DNA of 64,000 bases from Rebecca billardiae RCC1528 (taxonomy: Eukaryota > Haptophyta): assembly GCA_965240325.2 (NCBI GenBank), contig OZ251233.1, positions 1,488,001 to 1,552,000 of the forward strand. The letters run 5' to 3'. The notes beneath the pieces were generated by a model, which did not search any database, was not told the origin of the DNA, and was given only the letters and a program-made list of their open reading frames with translations. Made by a program: the position numbers and the translations under genes. Shown here in pieces: positions 55,501 to 64,000 of this stretch (position 1 is its first letter; every line of letters begins with the position of its first letter).

Positions 55501-57594
55501 CGTGCGCACGATCGAGCGCACGGGCGGCAGCGGGCCCGGCGGCGGCTTCGCCACCGGCTTGGGCGGCGGCGGCGGCGGCGGCAGCCGGCGTGGCGGCGGC
55601 GGCGGCGGCGGCCGGCGCACCGGCTTTGGCGCCGGCTTGGGCGGCGGCTTGGGCGCCGGCTTCAGAGCCGGCTTGGGCGCCGGCTTCGCCCCGAACAGCG
55701 AGTCAAAGAAAGACGGGCGCGGCGCGGACGGCGGCTTGGCCACCGGCTTGGGCGGCGGCGGCGGCGCCTTCACGATGGCACGCACCGGCGGCGGCGGTGG
55801 CGGCTTGGGCGCCGGCTTGGGCGGCGGCGGCTTCGCCACCACCTTTGGCGGCGGCGGTGGTGGCGGCGGCTTCACCACCGGCTTCGGCGGCGGCGGCTTG
55901 ACCGCCACCGGCTTGGGCGGCGGCGGCTTGACCGCCACCGGCTTGGGCGGCGGCGGCCGCGCCCCGGGCGCCGTGATCACCTTGCGAGTGCGTGCGCCGC
56001 CCAGGCCAAACGCAGAGGTGCCCGCCGGCTTGGACGGCGTGGGCGACGCGCGCGGCGGCAGAGCCACACGCTGCGCCGGCGTGCGCACGATCGAGCGCAC
56101 GGGCGGCAGCGGGCCCGGCGGCGGCTTCGCCACCGGCTTGGGCGGCGGCGGCGGAGGCGGCAGCCGGCGTGGCGGCGGCGGCGGCGGCGGCCGGCGCACC
56201 GGCTTGGGTGGCGGCTTGGGCGCGGGCTTGGGCGCAGGCTTGGGCGCCGGCTTGGGCGCCGGCTTCAGAGCCGGCGTGCTCGCTGGCTTAGGCGCGAACA
56301 GCGAGTCGAAGAAGGACGGGCGCGGCGCGGACGGCGGCTTGGCCACCGGCTTGGGCGGCGGCGGCGGCGCCTTCACGATGGCACGCACCGGCGGCGGCGG
56401 TGGCGGCTTGGGCGCCGGCTTGGGCGGCGGCGGCTTCGCCACCACCTTTGGCGGCGGCGGTGGTGGCGGCGGCTTCACCACCGGCTTGGGCGGCGGCGGC
56501 TTGACCGCCACCGGCTTGGGCGGCGGCGGCCGCGCCCCGGGCGCCGTGATCACCTTGCGAGTGCGTGCGCCGCCCAGGCCAAACGCAGACGTGCCCGCCG
56601 GCTTGGACGGCGTGGGCGACGCGCGCGGCGGCAGCGCCACACGCTGCGCCGGCGTGCGCACGATCGAGCGCACGGGCGGCAGCGGGCCCGGCGGCGGCTT
56701 CGCCACCGGCTTGGGCGGCGGCGGCGGCGGCGGCTTCGGCACCGGCTTGGGCGGCGGAGGTGGTGGCGGGGCGCGGCGGGGCGGCGGTGGCGGCTTGGGC
56801 GCTGGCTTGGGCGGCGGCGGCTTGGCGACCACCTTGGGCGGCGGTGGCGGCGGTGGCGGCTTGGGCGCAGGCTTGGGCGCCGGCTTCAGAGCCGGCGTGC
56901 TCGCTGGCTTAGGCGCAAACAGCGAGTCGAAGAAGGACGGCTGCGGCGGCGACGGCGGCTTGGCCATCGGCTTGGGCGGCGGCGGCGGCGGCTTGGCCAC
57001 CGGCTTGGGCGGCGGCGGCGGCGCCTTCACGATGGCACGCACCGGCGGCGGCGGCGGCGGCGGCGGCTTGGGCACCGCCTTGGGCGGCGGCGGCGGCGGC
57101 TTCACCACCGGCTTCGGCGGCGGCGGCTTGACCGCCACCGGCTTGGGCGGCGGCGGCCGCGCCCCGGGCGCCGTGATCACCTTGCGAGTGCGTGCGCCAC
57201 CCAGGCCAAACGCAGACGTGCCCGCCGGCTTGGACGGCGTGGGCGACGCGCGCGGCGGCAGCGCCACACGCTGCGCCGGCGTGCGCACGATCGAGCGCAC
57301 GGGCGGCAGCGGGCCCGGCGGCGGCTTCGCCACCGGCTTGGGCGGCGGCGGCGGCGGCGGCTTCGGCACCGGCTTGGGCGGCGGAGGTGGTGGCGGGGCG
57401 CGGCGGGGCGGCGGTGGCGGCGGCTTCGCCACCGGCTTGGGCGCCGGTGGAGTCGCGGGCTTGGGAGCAAAAAGCGAGTCGAAGAGCGACGGCTGCGGCG
57501 GCGACGGCGGCTTGGCCACCGGCTTGGGCGGTGGCGGCGGCGGCTTGGCCACCGGCTTGGGCGGCGGCGGCGGCGCCTTCACGATGGCACGCAC

Positions 57595-57625
<31 letters not shown>

Positions 57626-57661
57626 GGCTTGGGCGGCGGCGGCTTCAGGACAACCTTTGGA

Positions 57662-57694
<33 letters not shown>

Positions 57695-59185
57695 TTCACC
57701 ACCGGCTTGGGCGGCGGCGGCTTGACCGCCACCGGCTTGGGCGGCGGCGGCGGCGGCGGCGGCGCCGGCAGCGCCCTCGGCGCAGGCTTGGCCATCGGAG
57801 CTGTGATCACCTTCACCTGACGCGCACCGCCGAGCTTCAGACCCGCGGGCGGCTTGGGCGGCGGCGGCTTGGGCGGCGGCGGCAGCGGCTTGGGCGGCGG
57901 CGGCGCGCGGCGCACGACCGGCTTGGGCGGCGGCGGCGGCGGCGGCTTGGGCGGCGGCGGCTTGGGCGGCGGCGGCGCGGCGCGCAGCACCGGCTTGGGC
58001 GGCGGCGGCGCCGGCTTGGGCGGCGGCGGCTTGGCCACGATCTTCGGCGCGGCAGGCGCGCTGCTGCGCGGGCCGAAGAGCGAGTCGAGGAACGACGGGG
58101 CCGGCGCACTCGGTGGCGGCGCTGCCTTGAGCACCGGCTTGGGCGGCGGCGGCGGCGGCGGCTTGGGCGGCGGCGGCTTGGGCGGCGGCGGCGCGGCGCG
58201 CAGCACCGGCTTGGGCGGCGGCGGCGCCGGCTTGGGCGGCGGCGGCTTCGCCACGATCTTCGGCGCGGCAGGCGCGCTGCTGCGCGGGCCGAAGAGCGAG
58301 TCGAGGAACGACGGGGCCGGCGCACTCGGTGGCGGCGCTGCCTTGAGCACCGGCTTGGGCGGCGGCGGCGGCGGCGGCTTGGGCGGCGGCGGCTTGGGCG
58401 GCGGCGGCGCGGCGCGCAGCACCGGCTTGGGCGGCGGCGGCGCCGGCTTGGGCGGCGGCGGCTTGGCCACGATCTTCGGCGCGGCAGGCGCGCTGCTGCG
58501 CGGGCCGAAGAGCGAGTCGAGGAACGACGGGGCCGGCGCGCTCGGCGCACGCACCGGTGGCGGCGTGGGCGGCGGCGGCACGCGCACGGGCGGCGGCGGC
58601 GGTGGCTTGATCACGAGCTTGGGGCGAGCCGGCAGCGGCGGCGGCGGCGGCGGCTTGGCCACGGGCTTGGGCGGCGGCGGCTGGCGCAGGATCGGTTTGG
58701 GCGGCGGCGGCGGGGGGGGCGGCCGGGCCGCGGCACCGGCCGACGGCTTGCCGATCACCTTGACCGTGCGCGGGGCCCCAAGCTTCTGACCGAAGCCCGC
58801 CGTCGGGGCGGCGGGGCCTGTCGGCGTCGTGGGCGGCGGCGGCGGCGGCCGCGGCGCCAGCAGGCCTTGGCGGGGCGGCAGCGGCACCGGAGTGATCGGC
58901 TTCAAGCGCGACACGGGCCTGGCCGGTGGCGGCGGCGGCGGAGCAGGCGGCGGCGGCGCGGCAGGCGGCGGCGGCGGCGGCGGCGGCAGCGGCTTGGGTG
59001 GCGGCGGTGTCGGGCGGATGGTCAGCTTGGGCGGCGGCGGCGGCGGCGGCGGCACCTTCACAGGCGGCGGCGGCGGCGGCGGCCGGATGGCAAGCTTGGG
59101 CGGCGGAGGCGGCGGCGGCGGAGGTGTGGCCTTGGGCTGCGAGGCGCCACCGCCAAAGAGCCCGCCGAAGAGCGGTGGCGGCGGT

Positions 59186-59218
<33 letters not shown>

Positions 59219-59647
59219 GGCTGCGGAGCACCGCCGCCGAAGAGCCCGCCGAAGAGCGGTGGCGGCGGCGAGGCAGGCGGCTTGGGCGCAGGCGCCGGCT
59301 TGGGCGGCGGCGGCGGCGCTCGGATGGCCAGCTTGGGCGGCGGCGGCGGCGGCGGCGGCTTCTTCACCGGCGGCGGTGGCGGCGGCCGGATGGCAAGCTT
59401 GGGCGGCGGCGGCGGCGGCGGCGGCACCTTCACAGGCGGGAGCGGCGGCGACTTGCGCACGGCGACCTTGGGCGGCGGCGGCGGTGGCGGCGGCGGCGGC
59501 GGCGACGGCTTGGGCGGCGGCGGCAGCGAAATCTTGGGCACCTGGACCTTCGGAAGCTCGACCTTGGGCGGCTTGAACTCGGGCACCTTGATCTCGGGCA
59601 CCTTGATCTCGGGCACCTTGATCTCGGGCACCTTCAGCGTCGGCGGC

Positions 59648-59694
<47 letters not shown>

Positions 59695-60672
59695 AACCGG
59701 CGCGGCGCCCGAGCGCGGCTCGGCGGCCTTGGTCAGGGCGTCATCAATCTCGTTAATCCGCTTGGCGATGTTCCCGGTGACCGAGTCGGAGAGGTCCTGC
59801 ACCGCGTCCTTCGCCGCGTCGGCGAGCTTCTCCGGCGCCTCCTGGATGCTCTTCGCCACGCGGCCGGGCGTCGCCGCGATGTCCTCCTTCAGCTTCTCCG
59901 TCGCGCGGCGTGCCTGGTCCTGTGCTTCGGCAACCTTCCGACCGGGAAGCGTCACGATCTCGTCGACCGTGCGCTGCACGCTGGACTTGACGGCGTCGCC
60001 CGCCTTCTGCGCGATGCCCGTGGCGGTGCCCGCCGCGGCGTTTCCTGCAGCCTTCGCCGCCTTCGCCGCGAGCCCGCCCACGTCCACCTTCGGCAGCTCG
60101 GGCGGCGGAGGGCGCGGCGGCTTGGGCGGCGGCGGCGGCGGCGGCGGCGGCGCGACCGGCGCTGGCGGCGGCGGCGGCGGCGGCGCCGGCTTGGGCGGCG
60201 GCGACGCCGGGCTCGGCGGCGGCGAGGTCGGGATCGTCACAGGGGGCGGCGGCACAACCGTCACCGGCTCCACCGGTGGTGGTGGTGGTGGCGGCGGCGG
60301 CGGCGGCGGCGCCACGGGCGCCGGCGCCGGCGCCGCAACGGGCGGCGGCGGCGACGGCGGCGGCGGCATCGGCGTGACAGGCGGCGGCAGCGGCGTGGGC
60401 TTGGGCCGCGGTGCGATCGGCGGGGGCAGAGGGGTGGACCCCGCCGGGGCCGGCGACCCCGACTTGGGCTCCTCGTCATCGGCGCCGGCCGAGGCGTCGT
60501 CGAGGCCGTTTGATGAGAGGACCACCGGCGGGCGCGTGCGCGCGACACGGCGTCGCGCGCCAAGGAGCGACGAGGCGGACGGCCCGGGCTTGGATGGGTT
60601 CACCAGACCCACCGACAGCTCGGCGCACGCGAGGAGGCCGAGCAGGAGCGCAAGCGCGCCCCGCTGCCCCAT
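52549..60672 (-). CDS. 2,707-aa Pro/Lys-rich repeat scaffold, secretory or plastid leader
   Basis: Single exon. The ATG at 60672 is chosen because it starts a clean signal peptide (hydrophobic core about 7-20); the frame opens nine codons earlier. After it, residues 23-60 are Ser/Arg/Pro-rich without acids, which together with the signal peptide resembles a two-part plastid leader of secondary algae (inference). Residues 194-321 are an Ala/Lys amphipathic helical domain with LPGR and TPGR breaks, similar to LEA or apolipoprotein helices. Next come KVPEI repeats (344-381) and two LFGGLFGGG motifs (about 470 and 498). The remaining ~2,000 residues are PPPPKP spacers carrying short recurring motifs: SFFDSLF or SFLDSLF, PVRSIVRTPAQRVALPPR, PVRAIVKAPPP and LGGARTRKVITAPGA. 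The C-terminus ends LGAARPKKIIG, a variant of the last motif. It is very basic with no cysteines in the repeats. I do not recognise the family; it looks like a multivalent, phase-separating linker. Confidence 0.85.
52980..57830 (-). repeat. ~530-720-bp coding repeats, about eight units
   Basis: The segment encoding GGARTRKVIT recurs near 52981 (variant), 53579, 54149, 54679 (variant), 55396, 55973, 56546, 57174 and 57800 (variant). Spacing is mostly 570-630 bp. Copies at 53579, 54149, 55396, 55973, 56546 and 57174 are almost identical at nucleotide level, including silent positions, so duplication or conversion was recent. Confidence 0.9.
57930..58550 (-). repeat. 216-bp tandem repeat, three copies
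   Basis: The segment containing ggccgaagagcgagtcgagg begins at 58071, 58287 and 58503, an exact 216-bp (72-codon) period. Each unit encodes SFLDSLFGPRSSAPAAPK followed by Pro-Lys spacers. Copies are nearly identical. Confidence 0.9.
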
Positions 60673-61049
60673 GGCGCCTGACGACGGGATTACGCACACC
60701 GCGCGAGGATCGCGACGTCAGGGCCGAAGATTGCAGCCGAGGCCTTCGGGGTCTCGTTCGCCGCGTGGTCCAGCCCTTGGATGCTCGGCTCCGGCCGTGA
60801 CAAATACGCAGCGCAAATTAGTCCGGCGCGCTGACTGTTTCTGGATGATGATGGAAGTTCCAAGTACTACTGAGTCCGGATGCAGCCTCCCGATCGCCCG
60901 GACGGAGGCGCACGGGCTCGCGCGACGGCCCACACTGAACCGGGAGACTGAACACTGGCAAGGCACCACCACCCGTCACATGGCAACGATGGCTGCCCGG
61001 CGCTAACGGGCAACAATCACCAAGCAAGAGCGTTGCAGCCCACAGCACC
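60673..61049. promoter_or_regulatory. Shared divergent promoter
   Basis: 377 bp lie between the repeat-scaffold start (-) and the start of the next gene (+). Mixed composition and no clear TATA box. An ORF extending through it on the plus strand is the Gly-rich shadow of the scaffold gene. Confidence 0.45.
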
Positions 61050-61774
61050 ATGCAGGTGGACGGCGTCACCTTCTCGGCAGTCGTGGGCGGGCTCGTGCTC
61101 CTGCTGTTCTGCCGCGACCACGTGCTCGAGCTGTGCCGCAGCCGCGTGCGACGGCTCACGGCACAGGCGGCGCCGCCTCCGGAGACGGCCGCGGAGCCAC
61201 CCGCTGAGGCAGCGCCCTTCAGCGTGCCACGCCCGCGCAAGGGGGATGCCGTGCAGCCCATCAGCGCTGTGACGAGACACAACGAGCAACAGACGCCGGC
61301 GAGTCCCGCCGAGCCCCCAGCGGAGGTGCGCTCCTCCGCCCGCGCGCGCGCTCGCCCGCACGTGCCTCCCTGTGCGGGTCAAGTCACTGACCGCGCGGCA
61401 CGCGCGCCTGGCGTCGTGCGCAGCAGGTGGGAGTGCACGCGCCCGAGGAGGCGGAGCGGCACGTGCGCGCGCGTCTCAAGTACACTGTCGACGGCAACGT
61501 GCGCTGGCTGCGCGACTCCGTCGAGTCCGGCTGTGCCGCGGACGCGTGCGCGGCGGTGCGCGAGCTCGACGCCGTGTTCGAGCACCTCAAGACACTAGGA
61601 CTGCGCGGCCGCCACCGCACGGTGGAGTACTGCAACGCGCTCGTGGACGCCGACGGAGTGGACCTGCTGCACACGCTGACGAAGACGCCGGCCCCGGCCG
61701 GGCCCGAACAGCTCGCGCTGCGCGACAGCGCTACTGTCCTCTTCCGGCAGGTGGTGCCCCTCATCTACAGCTGA
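61050..61774 (+). CDS. Membrane-anchored helical (ARM-like) protein, two exons
   Basis: Exons 61050-61325 and 61424-61774 give 208 residues. The 98-bp intron is GTGCGC...GCAG, phase 0; a second AG three bases on (61426) is an alternative acceptor. Residues 6-22 form a transmembrane or signal-anchor helix (VVGGLVLLLF), followed by a basic patch and a Pro/Ala-rich disordered linker to about 92. Exon 2 encodes a compact all-helical domain (about 96-208) with regularly spaced Leu and Ala, reminiscent of two or three ARM/HEAT helices, ending PLIYS. I cannot assign a family. The C-terminal domain is probably cytosolic or lumenal depending on anchor orientation. A perfect hairpin lies 39 bases past the stop. 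Confidence 0.75.
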
Positions 61775-62893
61775 CGATGAGTCAACTGGCAACTGACTGC
61801 TCCGGGACGGTTCAACAGTGTGTGACATACTCTTGTCACACACTGTTGTCTTGAGTAGAGTAGTAGACCAATTCTAGTCGTACTGATGATTTACAGAATA
61901 CCTCTGTGAGCTGCTGACTAGACACCGCTCGAGGTGACTCGACATGAGCCCGGCCAATGCCACTGAATGAGCGGTCGGAGGGCGCACGGCTCACTGCTCA
62001 GCCTGATGGCTGATGATATTCATCTGTCCCGAATAATAACGATTAACGTGACTGTTAAGACTGCGTGCCCGCACCAGTCTCACCAGTGGGTCTGTGGTAC
62101 TAGACACTGGTCGCCGAAGTCGAAGACTCTTGAGGCCTCGAGTCAGTCAGACAGTCGGGTCGTGCCTCGAATGGTGTGAGCACCGTCACCGTGCCCGTGC
62201 CGGGCCGTGGACAGACGCCGTGGTGCCCAATGAGCAATGAGCACCAGCCGTCATTATCGGACGACGCAGCCTGCTGTTGGTCGCCAGGCGGGCAGGATTG
62301 ATGTCACTCAGATTGTTGAACATTGACACTGTAGACCTGTAGTTAATGCCTCGTCGACGACGCAGACGTCGACGTCGTCTCGCGCGTGACACGTGGCCTG
62401 GCCTCCGATCGCCGGACCGCCACCGACGAATGAACGAATCACGGTCCGAGCAGGAATAAACTCAGGCTACTGAGGCTTTATACTACGACTGTCCAATGGT
62501 AACATTACTCTCCGCGGCGGCTCGCGTTTAACTCTGTCGTTTAAACACAGGTGAGCCGGGATTCTAATTATTGAGAATTGTCTGATGCCAGTCTGGCTAA
62601 TTTTAGATGCATGCAGTACCAGTCTAAGGATGATGGCGATGCACGGGCATCATCATCGCTGATGCTGTAGCCGGCACTATCGACTTCTTCTCTAGTGACT
62701 CTCTCTAGTGGAATGCATCATCGGCTTAAGACTGGAACTGAGACCTGTAGGCCGTGGCCGGTCGCGTCGTCCGGATGCGGCGATGCAGTTACAGCCTGAC
62801 AGTTGGCCGCGTGCATTGCGCCCGTCGAGAGAAATCGCAGATGCTCTCAGGCCGAGCGAGACTTGTAGTTCAGACCAGTTCGGCGCGAGCGCA
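61775..62893. other. Spacer between convergent genes
   Basis: About 1.1 kb with mixed composition. Apart from the hairpin at 61813-61848 I see no gene, RNA gene or ordered repeat. Short ORFs have no domain features. Confidence 0.55.
61813..61848 (+). terminator. Perfect 15-bp hairpin in the 3' flank
   Basis: caacagtgtgtgaca (61813-61827) and its exact complement (61834-61848) enclose a six-base loop, tactct. It starts 39 bases after the stop codon of the membrane-anchored gene, so it is probably in its 3' UTR. A 3'-end processing or stability element is likely; a bacterial-type terminator is not expected in this genome. Confidence 0.6.
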
Positions 62894-63310
62894 TCACACC
62901 ACCAGCTTCTTCTCGTACATGTAACGGCCACGACATGTTTGCGAGCAGAAAGCGACATCGGCCGCGAGCAGCACGTCAGCGCCCGGCGCCCTCGGCTCCC
63001 GACACATGGCGCACTCGTGGATGTTTGGCCGTCTCAACGAGGCCCGCTGCAGCATCCACGCGAGGTCCTTATCGCTGTCGCGCGCGTCGAGCGCGCCCTG
63101 TGATTGCATCTCCCCAGAGGACGTTGACGCGCTGGTCGGGGGAGAGTTGGCCGGCATGTCGACAAAGACGGCGCACTGTGATCGCGAGATCCCACGTCCT
63201 CCTAAGCCAGAATACGGCGAGATTCGGAGATTCCGCTGGGAGCTTAAAAACATCAGCGCCCCCCTCTGCCAGGTGGACGGGTGCCACCTGAGCGCTATGA
63301 TAAACGGCAT
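62894..63310 (-). CDS. Small FCS-like (FLZ-type) zinc-finger protein
   Basis: The ORF is 138 residues; an internal Met at 63157 gives 87 residues and I consider it at least as likely. A cag directly before TGCGCC near 63178 would also allow an upstream intron. Counted from the short start, Cys49, Cys52, Cys71 and Cys75 form CAMC...FCSQTCR. This is the FCS-type finger of plant FLZ proteins, which act as adaptors that bind SnRK1 kinase subunits. The C-terminus ends soon after the finger with KKLVV, and the N-terminal part is Ser/Thr-rich. Assignment rests on this short motif only. A MYND-like or other treble-clef finger is an alternative. Confidence 0.6.
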   Translation of the reverse strand: MPFIIALRWHPSTWQRGALMFLSSQRNLRISPYSGLGGRGISRSQCAVFVDMPANSPPTSASTSSGEMQSQGALDARDSDKDLAWMLQRASLRRPNIHECAMCREPRAPGADVLLAADVAFCSQTCRGRYMYEKKLVV

Positions 63311-64000
63311 ATTACAGTATTGGAGAATGGAGAATCTTTCCTACTACGCTACTACCACTTTACCCACGGCCGGCGTCGGCCGCCGCGTCGGAAGCCGACG
63401 ACGGGCGAATGACCGGTTTCCTTTGGGACCGTTTGATCCAGATTGACAATAAATGTGGCTGAGTCAGTTAGAATCGCACTATTCGGCCAAGGGAAACTTT
63501 TTTCGAGCAAAGCGCGGTTGAAGAAAGTGAAAACCCGCTGACTCACCCGCCAAGCTCAGAGCGGCCGCGCAGCATGTCTGCCGTGGCGCCGGGACCGCTG
63601 GGCCGTCATGGAAGAGCCGGTGCGTCGGAGCCAACTGGGCTCGGTCGCATACGAGTCTGTAGGGAGGTGATCGTAGCGAGCACCGCTGACATGCGGCATG
63701 CTGGACGAGGAGTGACTGAGACGTGCAGCAGCTGCTCGCGGCCATCCGCCGACGCGGACTGCCTCGACAACGGACAAGCGGCAGACACGCTACCTGCAGG
63801 CCTGACAGGGGGCACTGAGCAAGCTGCGCCAGTGGGTGCGGCATTGGCCTGCGTTTCTAGCTGCGCCGTGACATCTTGACACGCTGGTCGCCGCCCGGCG
63901 GCGCGCGCGCGCTGCGCGCGCGGCGCGGCTGAGCCCGAGTGGAGCGCCTCAGATCCTATCTGACTCAAGCTTCTCAGAAATTCAAAAAAATCAAAATGGC
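63311..64000. other. Window end, no supported gene
   Basis: About 690 bp of moderate GC. Several overlapping ORFs of 64-121 codons occur on both strands, but none has a recognisable domain, leader or strong composition bias. The far end turns AT-rich. Part of it is probably the promoter of the zinc-finger gene. Confidence 0.5.

Noticed and set aside
52490-57820. Plus-strand Gly/Phe-rich ORF of about 1,776 codons opposite the repeat scaffold
   Set aside because: It is the antisense of Pro/Lys codons. The minus strand has a signal peptide, a helical domain and coherent short motifs.

Overview
This window is eukaryotic nuclear DNA. It has very high GC in genes and AT-richer spacers, GT-AG (and one GC-AG) introns of about 100-175 bp, signal peptides, a kinesin, PHD and J domains, and very long (Ser-Pro-Pro-Pro)n proteins. 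That combination, together with a possible two-part plastid leader on one protein, suggests a photosynthetic marine protist. A haptophyte is the first guess and a pelagophyte or another GC-rich alga is possible; this is inference, not a match I could run.

Layout. 1-954: GTAC-rich satellite, a 21-bp inverted repeat and a CT microsatellite. 955-31098 (-): one four-exon gene for a ~9,907-residue fibrocystin-L (PKHD1L1)-like membrane protein, with IPT/TIG, PA14, WSC, two G8 plus beta-helix units, EGF and furin-like repeats, two huge SPPP arrays, 17 GCTD repeats, a transmembrane helix and a tail. 31562-32725 (-): J-domain plus PHD-finger protein. 32941-36824 (+): signal-anchored seven-bladed RCC1 propeller with Pro-rich stalks and a transmembrane helix. 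37690-38430 (-): small basic nuclear-type protein. 38622-39239 (+): small acidic protein with an N-terminal Cys cluster, three exons. 40212-43280 (-): six-exon, membrane-anchored protein made of RTX-type calcium-binding repeats. 43754-44985: inverted and direct repeats. 44598-48150 (-): long disordered protein with a conserved N-terminal helical region and two unresolved frame changes. 48321-51680 (+): kinesin-13-like motor with a C-terminal SH3 domain and an N-myristoylation motif. 52549-60672 (-): 2,707-residue Pro/Lys-rich repeat protein with a secretory and possibly plastid leader. 61050-61774 (+): two-exon membrane-anchored helical protein. 62894-63310 (-): FCS-like (FLZ) zinc-finger protein.

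Organisation. Four gene pairs are head-to-head with short shared promoters (170-377 bp), and four pairs are tail-to-tail. Twelve introns could be placed exactly by frame. Half have donors beginning GTGCG, and all twelve end in CAG. These reconstructed joins are the main evidence for the multi-exon models; no transcripts were available.

Function. At least three genes (giant protein, RCC1 protein, RTX protein) encode large extracellular proteins anchored by one C-terminal membrane helix. The first two share SPPP stalks and a similar small folded module, so this stretch looks rich in cell-surface or flagellar-surface genes. The 2.7k-residue repeat protein looks like a sticker-and-spacer scaffold and is the best candidate here for something undescribed.
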